From Massilia putida (GTDB lineage: Bacteria > Pseudomonadota > Gammaproteobacteria > Burkholderiales > Burkholderiaceae_D): DNA of 64,000 nt. Positions 9,184-17,719 of this stretch are shown one piece after another (within the stretch, counting starts at the first letter, position 1; every line of letters starts with the position of its first letter). Position numbers and translations under genes: made by a program. Location: contig NZ_CP019038.1 in NCBI RefSeq assembly GCF_001941825.1, forward strand, positions 248,001 through 312,000, read 5' to 3'. Under the pieces are notes generated by a model. That model had not been told where the DNA came from. It was given only the letters and a program-made list of their open reading frames with translations, and did no database searches.

Positions 9184-10407
9184 ATGAAGAACGCCCTGCT
9201 GATCGCGACCGCCTGCCTGCTCGGACTCTTGTCCACGACGGGCGCGTCGCTGCCTTATCCCATCCTGCCGCCGCTGTTCGTGAACGGCGCACCGGACAGC
9301 CTGACGCACTTCCTCGGCCTGCCGCCGAAACTGTTGTTCGCGCTGGCGCTGATGGTCAATCCGGTCGGGTTGTTGCTGGGCACCGCGGTGCTCGGGTCGC
9401 TGTCCGACCGCTACGGCCGGCGTCCGCTGCTGCTCGTCACGGCCGTCGGCGCCGCCGTCGGCCACGTGCTCACCGCATGGGCGCTGGCGAGCCGCTCGTA
9501 TCCGCTGTTCCTCGTCGCGCGCTTCGGCACGGGCCTGCTGGAAGGCCATAGTGCGATCGTGCGCGCGATGCTCGCGGACCGGCTGCAAGGTCCGCTGCGC
9601 AATCACGCGCTGTCGTGGCTGAACGGTTCGCTGCACCTGGGCTGGTTGTTCGGTCCATTGCTGGCCGGGTTCACGATCGCGTGGGGCGTGACGGTGCCGT
9701 TCTATATCGCGGCCGGCGCGTTGCTGCTGGGCGCGATCCTCGTCGGCGTGGCGCTGGAGCGCAAGCCGCGCGCGGCGGGGCCGTCGTGGTGGAGCGTCGC
9801 GCGCGAACGGCATGCGTTCAACCTGCTGCGTCACGACGGCCTGCGTGCGCTGTTCGGCGTGCAGCTGGCCTACACCTGCGGCGTCACGGCGTTCTACGAG
9901 TTCTATCCGCTCTGGCTCGTCGAAGTGGGGCACTACGATACGCGCGCGATCGCCCTCGTCAACGTCGGCATGTGCGGCCTGATGACGTGTTCCGCGCTGT
10001 TCGCGGGCCGCGCCAGCCGCACGGAACCGATGCGCCGCGCCGCGTGGCTGGCCGCCTGCGTGGCGCTCGCGATCGGGTCGCTGGGCGTGGGGCACCTGTG
10101 GGTGGGGCTCGTCGGCATCATGGCTTTCGGCCTGCCGCATGCGTTCTACAACGCCGTCGTGCAGGCATGGGCCGCGGAGCGCTTCGGCGGCGGCCATGGA
10201 CAGGGTGCCGTCATGGGACTGCTGTCGACGACGTTCTGCCTCGCGAACATCCTGATGGCGGCGGCGGGCGCCGTACTGACGCTCATCGACACGCGGCTCG
10301 TCCTGCTGACCGGCGCGATCCTCACGGCGTGGGCGGCGAACCGCATGCGGACGTGGGGCACCCGGGCCATCGCGGAAGCAGCGGTGGAGCGCGTCAAGTC
10401 TCCTTGA
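9184..10407 (+). CDS. MFS transporter, drug/metabolite efflux type
   Basis: A 407-residue major facilitator protein with about 12 hydrophobic segments. The conserved loop after helix 2 reads GSLSDRYGRRPLLL, the DHA1/TetA-like signature. No substrate can be deduced. It starts at ATG 9184 with only a weak ribosome site. The neighbour at 10436-12136 is an unrelated symporter converging on it from the other strand. Confidence 0.88.
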   Translation: MKNALLIATACLLGLLSTTGASLPYPILPPLFVNGAPDSLTHFLGLPPKLLFALALMVNPVGLLLGTAVLGSLSDRYGRRPLLLVTAVGAAVGHVLTAWALASRSYPLFLVARFGTGLLEGHSAIVRAMLADRLQGPLRNHALSWLNGSLHLGWLFGPLLAGFTIAWGVTVPFYIAAGALLLGAILVGVALERKPRAAGPSWWSVARERHAFNLLRHDGLRALFGVQLAYTCGVTAFYEFYPLWLVEVGHYDTRAIALVNVGMCGLMTCSALFAGRASRTEPMRRAAWLAACVALAIGSLGVGHLWVGLVGIMAFGLPHAFYNAVVQAWAAERFGGGHGQGAVMGLLSTTFCLANILMAAAGAVLTLIDTRLVLLTGAILTAWAANRMRTWGTRAIAEAAVERVKSP

Positions 10408-10435
10408 GCCGCGGCGTCGCCTGCGGGTCGGCCGC

Positions 10436-12136
10436 TCAGTCGCCGGCGTAGATATTGGTGTCCTTCGTCTCGCGCACGAACAGCACGCCGATGACGACGG
10501 TCGCGATGGCGATCACGATGGGATACCACAGCCCGTAATAAATATTGCCGTTGGCCGCGACGAGGGCGAACGCGGTGGTTGGCAGCAGCCCGCCGAACCA
10601 GCCGTTGCCGATATGGTAGGGCAGCGACATCGACGTGTAGCGGATGCGGGTCGGGAACATTTCGACGAGCATCGCGGCCACGGGGCCGTACACCATCGTC
10701 ACGTACAGCACGAGCACGAACAGCAGCAGCACGAGCATCGGCTTGTTGATCTGCGTCGGATCGGCCTTGGCGGGGTAGCCGGCGGCCTTGATGGCGGCGC
10801 CCAGGCTCTTCTTCAGCGCGGCTTCCTGGTCCTTGCTGGCCTGGTCGAAGTTCAGGCCATCGGGCGTCATGGTGGCGTTGAACGACGGGTAGACCTTGTC
10901 GCCGACCTTGATGCTGGCGATGGTGCCCGCCGGCGCGTCCTGGCGCGTGTAGCTGACGGAAGCGGCCGTCAGCTGTGCGGTGGCGATGTCGCACGACGAC
11001 GGGAATTTCTTCGTGCCCGTGGCGTTGAACTGGAAGTGGCACGAGTCCGGATCGGCCACGACGACGACGGGCGAATTGTTCAGCGCCGTCTCCAGCGCCG
11101 GGTTGCCGAAGTGCGTGAGGCCCTTGAAGATCGGGAAGTACGTGAGCGCGGCGATCAGGCAGCCGGCCATGATGATGGTCTTGCGGCCGATGCGGTCCGA
11201 CAGCGCGCCGCAGATGATGAAGAACGGCGTGGCCAGCGCCAGGGCGACGGCGATCAATACGTTGGCGGTGGCGTCGTCGATCTTGAGCGTCTTGGTGAGG
11301 AAGTACAGGGCGTAGAACTGGCTCGTGTACCAGACGACGGCCTGGCCCATCACGACGCCCAGCAGCGCGAGCAGCGCGATCTTGCCGTTCTTCCAGGTCA
11401 GGAACGCTTCGCTGAGCGGCGCCTTCGACGTCCTGCCCTGGGCCTTCATGCGCGCGAACGCGGGTGATTCCGCCATCGACATCCGGATCCACACCGAGAC
11501 CGCGAGCAGCAGCACCGACACGAGGAACGGAATCCGCCAGCCCCACGCGTCGAAGGCGGCGGCGTCCATGCCGGCGCGCACGCCCGTGATCACGAGCAGC
11601 GACAGGAACAGGCCGAGCGTGGCCGTCGTCTGGATCCACGACGTGAAGTAGCCGCGCCGGCCGTCGGGCGCGTGCTCGGCGACGTAGGTGGCGGCGCCGC
11701 CGTATTCGCCGCCGAGCGCGAGGCCCTGCAGGATGCGCAGGGTGACGAGGACGATGGGCGCGACGATGCCGATCGCCGCGTAACCCGGCAACAGGCCGAC
11801 GATGAACGTGGAGCCGCCCATGATCAGGATGGTGACGAGGAAGGTGTGCTTACGGCCGATCATGTCGCCCAGGCGTCCGAACACGAGCGCGCCGAACGGC
11901 CGCACGATGAAGCCGGCCGCGAAGGCAAGCAGGGCGAAGATGAACGACGTGGTGGCGTCGCCGATGAAGAACTGCTTGGCGATGACGGTCGCCAGCGACC
12001 CGTACAGATAAAAATCGTACCACTCGAAGACGGTGCCGAGCGACGACGCGAAGATGACCTTGCGTTCTTCCTTCGTCAGCCCGACGCCCGATGGCGTGGA
12101 TTTGCCGCCCGCAGCCATGCCGGGTGTGAGTGCCAT
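10436..12136 (-). CDS. MFS transporter, metabolite:H+ symporter (MHS) family, with enlarged loop
   Basis: A 566-residue inner-membrane proton symporter of the MHS family (ProP/KgtP/ShiA relatives). It opens with SSLGTVFEWYDFYLYGSLA, and the helix 2-3 loop is FGRLGDMIGRKHTF. MHS proteins are usually about 430-500 residues. The extra length here is a hydrophilic insert of about 120 residues between two membrane helices of the second half (around 10790-11080), containing two cysteines (DSCHF and SSCDI). AGGAG precedes the ATG at 12136. The substrate is probably a small carboxylate or zwitterion but cannot be fixed. Confidence 0.9.
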   Translation of the reverse strand: MALTPGMAAGGKSTPSGVGLTKEERKVIFASSLGTVFEWYDFYLYGSLATVIAKQFFIGDATTSFIFALLAFAAGFIVRPFGALVFGRLGDMIGRKHTFLVTILIMGGSTFIVGLLPGYAAIGIVAPIVLVTLRILQGLALGGEYGGAATYVAEHAPDGRRGYFTSWIQTTATLGLFLSLLVITGVRAGMDAAAFDAWGWRIPFLVSVLLLAVSVWIRMSMAESPAFARMKAQGRTSKAPLSEAFLTWKNGKIALLALLGVVMGQAVVWYTSQFYALYFLTKTLKIDDATANVLIAVALALATPFFIICGALSDRIGRKTIIMAGCLIAALTYFPIFKGLTHFGNPALETALNNSPVVVVADPDSCHFQFNATGTKKFPSSCDIATAQLTAASVSYTRQDAPAGTIASIKVGDKVYPSFNATMTPDGLNFDQASKDQEAALKKSLGAAIKAAGYPAKADPTQINKPMLVLLLFVLVLYVTMVYGPVAAMLVEMFPTRIRYTSMSLPYHIGNGWFGGLLPTTAFALVAANGNIYYGLWYPIVIAIATVVIGVLFVRETKDTNIYAGD

Positions 12137-12232
12137 GGTGGTCTCCTGTCGTATTTATTGTGGTGCGCGGCCCGATGGCGCAGGCTACCGTCGACTGTGC
12201 GCCGGGAAGCTTACGGGACGCTTGCTGCAAAC

Positions 12233-13282
12233 TTACGTGGCGCTTACGTCGCCGCCCGCATCGTCTTCCGGCGGCTCGTGCAGACGCGCATACCGGTAGG
12301 CCTCCGTCGACCGTTCCAGCGCCAGGCCCAGCGCCGCCGTCAGCTCGCTGCGCGGCACGCCTTGCTCCAGTTGGTGGACGGCGAAGCTGTTGCGCAGCGT
12401 GCGTCCGCCCGCGCGTGCGACAGCGATGCCGGCCCGTTCGAACGTCGCGCGCGTCTGGCGGTAGACGGTCGCCTTGTGCAGCGGCTCGCCTTCCAGATTC
12501 GCGGGGAATACGAGGTCGCCGGGGATCTTGAGTTCCTCCCGTTCCTTGAGCCACGCCGTCAGCTCGACGACGCCGGCGCGCGGCAGGATCGTCGTATGTT
12601 CGTAGCTCGTGCGGTGCTTGGCTTCCGGCGTGATGTTCAATGCGATGCCGCCCTCGATGTCGGGCTGGCGGCCGACTTCCTCGACGAGCAGGCCGATGGC
12701 TTCCGCCACGCGCAGGCCGGACAGCGCCATCACGATCTGCATCGCGCGGTCGCGGCGGCGCTTCCAGCCCGCGTGGCCTTCCGTGTCGTCACTGCGGCCG
12801 GCGGGGAGGGCGGCCAGGAAGCGCTGCAGGTCGGAGGCAGCGAGCGCCGTCATCGGGGCATCCTCGGCCAGGTGGGCGCGATCCGTCGCGACGATCGCCT
12901 GCCGGGCCGGGTTCGGCGCGCGGCCCAGGTAGTCGAAGCAGCGCTCCAGCAGGCGCAGATAGCGGTAGGCGATCTTGCTGTTGAGGTCGCGCTGGCCGTC
13001 TTTCGACAGCTCGATGAAGCGGCGCAGGTCCGCCGCGTTCACCGTGGACATCCTGAGGCCGTGCTCGAGCATCCAGGTGGCGAACTTGCCGAACATGAAT
13101 TTGTAGATCGTCGCGGACTCCGCCGAGATAGGCAGGGGCACGGGGTCGCTCTGGCGGCTGGACGTCAGGACGAATTCGGGCGTCACGACGAACGCGGCGA
13201 AGGCATCGAAGGGACGCGTGTCCCATTCGGAGATGGCAGGTGGCTGGCGCATGGCAGTGGCGGAGTCGGTCGTTCTCATCAT
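12233..13282 (-). CDS. Solitary tyrosine-type recombinase/integrase with non-standard active site
   Basis: A 349-residue protein with an N-terminal SAM-like core-binding region (about residues 50-160) and a C-terminal catalytic domain. Visible catalytic residues are R191 in ALSGLRVAEAIGL, a possible K222 in the beta-hairpin, R297 in GGRTLRNSFA, and a tyrosine in STEAYRYARL (Y329 or Y331). The histidine of the usual H-x-x-R box is arginine (R294), and no second H/W is seen before the tyrosine. It may therefore be weakly active or act only as a DNA-binding protein. No att sites, phage genes or cargo surround it. Direct repeats lie immediately upstream. Confidence 0.85.
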   Translation of the reverse strand: MMRTTDSATAMRQPPAISEWDTRPFDAFAAFVVTPEFVLTSSRQSDPVPLPISAESATIYKFMFGKFATWMLEHGLRMSTVNAADLRRFIELSKDGQRDLNSKIAYRYLRLLERCFDYLGRAPNPARQAIVATDRAHLAEDAPMTALAASDLQRFLAALPAGRSDDTEGHAGWKRRRDRAMQIVMALSGLRVAEAIGLLVEEVGRQPDIEGGIALNITPEAKHRTSYEHTTILPRAGVVELTAWLKEREELKIPGDLVFPANLEGEPLHKATVYRQTRATFERAGIAVARAGGRTLRNSFAVHQLEQGVPRSELTAALGLALERSTEAYRYARLHEPPEDDAGGDVSAT

Positions 13283-13284
13283 AC

Positions 13285-13400
13285 TGCAACTAACCGATCA
13301 AGTTGGTCAAGGGTGCGACGGGCGGCCGTCGTTGTGGCATTATTTTGCAACTAACCGACAGGCGGCGCCAAAACAACCAAAACCGGCCACCAACCGGTCA
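13285..13400. repeat. Direct repeats upstream of the recombinase gene
   Basis: TGCAACTAACCGA occurs exactly at 13285-13297 and 13346-13358 (61 bp apart). A degenerate copy, CACCAACCGGTCA, is at 13388-13400. The first copy is only a few bases from the recombinase start codon. The third lies just upstream of the -10 box for the Dabb gene. They look like binding sites for a regulator or for the recombinase itself. Confidence 0.55.
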
Positions 13401-13423
13401 GGGCACCCGCGCCTTATCGCTCT

Positions 13424-13429
13424 TATAAT
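13424..13429 (+). promoter_or_regulatory. -10 box (TATAAT) of the Dabb-SDR-SDR promoter
   Basis: A perfect TATAAT lies 37 bp upstream of the ATG at 13466, in a locally AT-richer stretch. No good -35 is seen 16-18 bp upstream; instead the degenerate repeat at 13388-13400 is there, so an activator may be needed. Confidence 0.5.
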
Positions 13430-13465
13430 AGCCAACGCAGTCCATCAAACTTACCAAGGAAATCC

Positions 13466-13768
13466 ATGCTCAAGCACATCGTCATGTGGAAACTGAAAGA
13501 CCACGCCGAAGGCGCCGACCGCGCCGCCAACGCCATCGAGATGAAACGCCGCCTGGACGAGTGCGCCAACATCGTCCCCGGCCAGATCAAGTTCGAAGTC
13601 GTCATCGCCCAGCCCGGCCTGGAAGCCACGTACGACGTCGTGCTGTATTCCGAGTTCGAAGACAAGGCCGCGCTCGAGGCGTACGTGAAACATCCGGTGC
13701 ACCAGGCGGTCATCCCGTTCATCGGCGCGATCCGCGAGGGGCGTCAGTGCATGGACTACATCGTCTGA
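13466..13768 (+). CDS. Dabb family (stress-responsive alpha/beta-barrel) protein
   Basis: A 100-residue dimeric alpha/beta-barrel domain protein. It begins MLKHIVMWKLKD, and HPVHQAVIPFI near the end is characteristic of Dabb proteins. Family members are small cytosolic proteins of mostly unknown role, some acting as enzymes on small hydrophobic molecules. AAGGA precedes the ATG. It is 17 bp from the following dehydrogenase gene, so it is probably the first gene of a three-gene operon. Confidence 0.88.
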   Translation: MLKHIVMWKLKDHAEGADRAANAIEMKRRLDECANIVPGQIKFEVVIAQPGLEATYDVVLYSEFEDKAALEAYVKHPVHQAVIPFIGAIREGRQCMDYIV

Positions 13769-13785
13769 CGAGCGGGGAGGCCGCC

Positions 13786-14568
13786 ATGCATACAGTACAG
13801 GAATTGTTCTCGCTGCAAGGCCGCACCGCCATCGTCACGGGCGGCTCACGCGGCCTCGGCCTGCAGATGGCCGAGGCTCTCGGCGAGCTGGGCGCGCGCG
13901 TGCTCGTGGCGGCACGCAAGCGCGACGAGCTCGATGCCGCCGTGGCGCACCTGGCGACGCGCGACATCGAGGCCGTCGGCGTGACGGTCGACCTGGCCGA
14001 CGAGGCGGTGATCGCGCCGTTCGTCGACGAGGCGCTGGCACGGCTGGGCCGGATCGACGTCCTCGTCAACAATGCCGGTGCGACCTGGGGCGCGCCGGCC
14101 GAGGACTATCCGCTGGACGCGTGGGACAAGGTCATGAACCTGAACGTGCGCAGCGTGTTCCTGCTGGCGCAGGCCGTCGGCAAGCGCGCGATGATTCCCG
14201 CACGGTCGGGTCGCATCGTCAACATCGCGTCGATCGCCGGTCTGGCCGGCAATCCGCCCGGGACGATGCAGACCGTCGCGTACAACACGTCCAAGGCGGC
14301 CGTGATCAACCTCACGCGCACGCTCGCGGGCGAGTGGGGCCGCTACGGGATCACGGTCAACGCCATCGAGCCCGGTTTCTTCCCGTCGAAGATGACGAAG
14401 GGCCTGCTGGACGCGATCGGCGCCGACCGTCTCGCCAAGGACGCGCCGCTGGGGCGCCTGGGCGACGACGAAGACCTGAAAGGCGCTGTCGCGCTGTTCG
14501 CCTCGAGCGCCGGCAAACACATCACCGGCCAGGTGCTGGCCGTGGACGGCGGGGTGTCCGCCGTCTGA
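13786..14568 (+). CDS. SDR family oxidoreductase (first of two)
   Basis: A 260-residue short-chain dehydrogenase/reductase with the glycine-rich NAD(P) motif TGGSRGLG near residue 25, NNAG, the catalytic serine in NIASIAG, and YNTSKAA (Tyr/Lys). The GQVLAVDGG ending is typical of the classical SDR type that reduces or oxidises a hydroxyl/keto group. The ATG at 13786 follows GGGGAGG. Substrate unknown; it sits between a Dabb protein and a second SDR. Confidence 0.92.
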   Translation: MHTVQELFSLQGRTAIVTGGSRGLGLQMAEALGELGARVLVAARKRDELDAAVAHLATRDIEAVGVTVDLADEAVIAPFVDEALARLGRIDVLVNNAGATWGAPAEDYPLDAWDKVMNLNVRSVFLLAQAVGKRAMIPARSGRIVNIASIAGLAGNPPGTMQTVAYNTSKAAVINLTRTLAGEWGRYGITVNAIEPGFFPSKMTKGLLDAIGADRLAKDAPLGRLGDDEDLKGAVALFASSAGKHITGQVLAVDGGVSAV

Positions 14569-14595
14569 ACCCAACAACGTCCACAGGAGGACGCC

Positions 14596-15507
14596 ATGGA
14601 GAATTTTGCGGGACGGGTGGCCGTCATCACGGGCGCCGGCAGCGGATTCGGACGCGAGTTCGCCAATGAGGCGGCCAGGCTCGGCATGAAGCTGGTCCTG
14701 GCCGACGTCGACGCGCACGCGCTCGAACAGGTCAGCAGCGCCTTGCAGGCGGCAGGCGCCGACGTGCTGGCGATGGTCTGCGACGTGCGGAAGGCGGCGC
14801 ACGTGGAAGAACTGGCGGACGCCGCAATGATCCGCTTCCATGGCGTGCACCTGCTGTTCAACAATGCCGGCGTCGGTTCGGCAGGGCTGATCTGGGAAAG
14901 CACCGAGGCCGACTGGGACTGGGTGCTGGGCGTGAACCTGTGGGGCGTGATCCACGGCGTGCGTGTGTTCACCCCGCTGATGCTCGACGCCGCGCGGAAC
15001 GACCCGGGCTACGAAGGCCATATCGTGAACACGGCGTCGATGGCCGGGCTCCTCGCGCCGCCGGCGATGGGCGTCTACAACGCATCGAAGCATGCCGTCG
15101 TGGCCTTGTCGGAGACGCTGTATCACGACCTGCGCCTCGTCGGCACCCCGCTGAAGGCTTCCGTGCTGTGCCCGTATTTCGTCCCGACCGGCATCGCGCA
15201 TGCGGAAGAACACCGCCCCGCCGAAGTCCGCCACGACGCGGCGCCGACGCCCAGCCAGCGGGCGGCCCAGGCGCTGCTCGAGCAGGCCGTCGCGTCCGGC
15301 AAGCTGACGGCGGCGGACGTCGCCCGCATCACGTTCGACGGCATCCGGCGCGGCGACTTCTACATCTACACCCATCCGCAGGCGTTGCAGGCCGTCGCCG
15401 ACCGCATGGATGCCGTCCTGCACGGCAAGCCGCCGGCCGACGCCTATGCGGCGACGCCGCAGTTCACGGACATGCTGAAGGCGGCCGTTCAGGGCTCGGG
15501 AAAGTAA
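14596..15507 (+). CDS. SDR family oxidoreductase (second of two)
   Basis: A 303-residue short-chain dehydrogenase with TGAGSGFG (NAD(P) site), NNAGVG, NTASMAG (serine) and YNASKHAV (Tyr/Lys). The C-terminal extension of about 50 residues (FYIYTHPQALQAVADRMD) is common in SDRs that act on larger substrates. AGGAGG lies just upstream. Its last 19 bp overlap the 3' end of the convergent amidohydrolase gene. Confidence 0.92.
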   Translation: MENFAGRVAVITGAGSGFGREFANEAARLGMKLVLADVDAHALEQVSSALQAAGADVLAMVCDVRKAAHVEELADAAMIRFHGVHLLFNNAGVGSAGLIWESTEADWDWVLGVNLWGVIHGVRVFTPLMLDAARNDPGYEGHIVNTASMAGLLAPPAMGVYNASKHAVVALSETLYHDLRLVGTPLKASVLCPYFVPTGIAHAEEHRPAEVRHDAAPTPSQRAAQALLEQAVASGKLTAADVARITFDGIRRGDFYIYTHPQALQAVADRMDAVLHGKPPADAYAATPQFTDMLKAAVQGSGK

Positions 15508-16454
15508 GGCGGCACGTTCGCCGCGATGTGCGCGAATTCCGCGGGCGACAGCGGCAGCTTCCGGAACGCGGCCCACGATTCGCGCGGCCGCAGGTTGGCG
15601 CCTTGCGCGGAATCCGTCCCGTACAGCACGCGGCCGACGCCGACCTGGCGGATGAACTTGGTCACCAGAGCCGCCGTCGCAGGACCGATGTCGCGATCGA
15701 CGATGGACGCGACGTCGAACCACAGATTGCCCGCGTGCGGATCGTGGTCCTCGACGGCGTCGGCCAGCACGGCCATCGCCGCCTGCGCGGCCGGATCGTC
15801 GTAGCCGGGACCGGAACCGGCGAAATGCGCGATCTGCACCGGCACGTCCGGCGCAGCGGGCATCACCTGGTCGAGGAAGATGCGGGCCTGCGCGGCGCCG
15901 TACGGCCGCTTCCTGCCGATATTGGCGCGCAGGTGGACGACGATGGCCATGCCGTGCGCGTTCGCGGCGGCGAACACCTGGCGCAGGCGCGCGACGTGGG
16001 TCGGGTCGTCGAGCCGCACGTCCGAGTTCCCGAAATGCAGTTTGATCCCGTGGTCCAGTCCCGGCTTGCCCGCGCACCGTTCGAGTTCCGTGAGCGCGTA
16101 GTCCTTGAGCGGATTGAAGCTGCAAAAGGCGATCAGCCGGCCCGGATGGCGCGCGGCCTGCGCCGCCGTCCAATCGTTTTCCATCCGCACCTTCGCGTAT
16201 TCGTCGTCGACCGCGCGCGCCGGGCTGCCGAACATGTAGGCGACGGACAGCAGCACGGCCTTGCGGATGCCGGCCGCGTCGAGCAAGGCGAGCAGCTGGT
16301 CGGCGTCCAGCGCGACGAGGCCGGACGACGGGCCGGCGAGTGCGATGTCGGCCGCACTGAACACGTGCTGGTGGAAGTCGCCCGCGGGGACGGTCTGGGC
16401 GTGCGCCGCCCCCGCGAACAACAGGGCGGCAATGGCGGCGCGGAGGGCAGGCAT
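15489..16454 (-). CDS. Secreted amidohydrolase family protein
   Basis: A 321-residue TIM-barrel metal-dependent hydrolase of the amidohydrolase_2 type. A signal peptide (LRAAIAALLFAGAAHA) is followed by the metal motif DFHQHVF. KLHFGNSD, VQIAHFAG and a late aspartate in LYGTDSAQG complete the expected metal and active-site set. I chose ATG 16454 because GAAGGGA precedes it; an in-frame ATG at 16472 would add six residues. The substrate is unknown. Export is unusual for this superfamily, which is mostly cytosolic. Confidence 0.85.
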   Translation of the reverse strand: MPALRAAIAALLFAGAAHAQTVPAGDFHQHVFSAADIALAGPSSGLVALDADQLLALLDAAGIRKAVLLSVAYMFGSPARAVDDEYAKVRMENDWTAAQAARHPGRLIAFCSFNPLKDYALTELERCAGKPGLDHGIKLHFGNSDVRLDDPTHVARLRQVFAAANAHGMAIVVHLRANIGRKRPYGAAQARIFLDQVMPAAPDVPVQIAHFAGSGPGYDDPAAQAAMAVLADAVEDHDPHAGNLWFDVASIVDRDIGPATAALVTKFIRQVGVGRVLYGTDSAQGANLRPRESWAAFRKLPLSPAEFAHIAANVPPYFPEP

Positions 16455-16691
16455 ACGGGTCCCTTCAGGCATGGAACCGGCCCAGTGTACATCAACGGCT
16501 CGCGCACCATCCCGCGTCGTCATTGGTGCCGCCGGCCGCCCGATCGCGGTTCCGGCCGGGTCCCGCCGGGTGCATGGTGGTCGCGTCGTCGTGTACTTGC
16601 CGTTCCACAGGCAGGTCAATGTCCCCTCGACGTCCGGCACGTCGACGGTCCAGCCGGCCACCTTCACGGCCCCGCGGGAGGGGGTATCCGA

Positions 16692-17450
16692 TCAGGCCGG
16701 GACCGGGTCGCAGGGCTTGAGGATGCGTTCGTGCAGTTCCGGCTCGGCGTCGCTGTACAGCTTGACGACGGTCGACGTACGGGTGCCGTAGCCGGGAATC
16801 TCGATGCAGACGGCGGACAGCTGGCGTTCCAGGTCGAGGGGCACGCCGGTGTCGGGCAAGCGCATGTCCGGCGCGCGCGTCGTGTCGGCCAGCATCTCGA
16901 AATACGCTTCTTCCGGCGCGCCTTGCAGCAGCAGGCTTGCGAACGTGGCTTTGGTGCGGACGACCTTCGGCCAGGGCGCATCGAGCAGGCCGTTGGAAAC
17001 GCCATAAATGCCGGGTTCGAGCGCCTTGCCGTTGCGCGGGTCGGCGCCGGCGCGGTTCGAGAACCAGTACATCCCGGCGGCGTCGCCCAGGATCAGGTTG
17101 AAGCCGTTGTACGCGTCGGCATCCGGTGCGATGCGTGCCAGGTAGGCCGGCGCATCGACGTCGTCCTTGAGGAAGTCGGCGACGAGGGCGCCGCGCGTGG
17201 GCGCGTCCGTGCGCCAGTCGCTGGGGGCGCGGATGTTTGTGAGCGCGGCGAATTTCGGTCCGTGCGGACCGGTCTTCGTCACGCCCATCCAGCTGCCGCC
17301 GCCGCGCAGGTCGCGGCCGGCGATGATGTGGGGCGCGTCCGGCCACGGGCCGGCCGGGGTGGCGGGACGGTCGTAGTACTCGTCGCGGTTGGCGCAGGCG
17401 ACCAGCGGCAGACCGGGGATCACGCGCCAGGCAAAAACGATCAGGCACAT
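16692..17450 (-). CDS. NRDE (TANGO2-like) family protein
   Basis: A 252-residue member of the NRDE/TANGO2 family, named for the N-terminal ANRDE motif (residues about 20-24, preceded by MCLIVFAW). The GGGSWMGV and ALTNIRAP segments are also typical. The family has an Ntn-hydrolase-like layout with an N-terminal cysteine, but its reaction is not established; the eukaryotic relative is linked to heme or lipid handling. It overlaps the preceding DUF4936 gene by 10 bp, so they are co-transcribed. Confidence 0.9.
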   Translation of the reverse strand: MCLIVFAWRVIPGLPLVACANRDEYYDRPATPAGPWPDAPHIIAGRDLRGGGSWMGVTKTGPHGPKFAALTNIRAPSDWRTDAPTRGALVADFLKDDVDAPAYLARIAPDADAYNGFNLILGDAAGMYWFSNRAGADPRNGKALEPGIYGVSNGLLDAPWPKVVRTKATFASLLLQGAPEEAYFEMLADTTRAPDMRLPDTGVPLDLERQLSAVCIEIPGYGTRTSTVVKLYSDAEPELHERILKPCDPVPA

Positions 17451-17719
17451 GTTGGGAGATCCGTAAAGATTTCGGCGCGGCGGGGGCCGACGATCAGGGC
17501 TTCCAGGCCGGCGGCGCGGGCGGCATCAATCAGCCGCGCGGGAAAACCGTCGTCCACGCCGGGATAGACTTCCATCCAGGTCTGCAGGCCGGCGCTGGCG
17601 TCGGGCCGGCGTTTCAACTGCGACGGCACGCCGATGCCCGCCTGCAGTGCCCGCACGCGCGGCGCCAGCGCGGCGGCGTCAAGCTCGCGCACCTTGTAAT
17701 AGACGTACAGGTCGATCAT
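17441..17719 (-). CDS. DUF4936 family protein
   Basis: A 92-residue protein found in Burkholderiales (MIDLYVYYKV start, QTWMEVYP in the middle). Its function is unknown; the fold looks like a small alpha/beta domain. The start codon overlaps the stop of ygfZ (ATGA) and its end overlaps the NRDE gene. This places it in a tightly coupled ygfZ-DUF4936-NRDE operon. Confidence 0.85.
   Translation of the reverse strand: MIDLYVYYKVRELDAAALAPRVRALQAGIGVPSQLKRRPDASAGLQTWMEVYPGVDDGFPARLIDAARAAGLEALIVGPRRAEIFTDLPTCA

Noticed and set aside
16455..16691. N-terminal extension of the amidohydrolase or a separate small gene
   Set aside because: The in-frame extension has no family resemblance and would bury the signal peptide. 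The ATG at 16454 has a good ribosome site.
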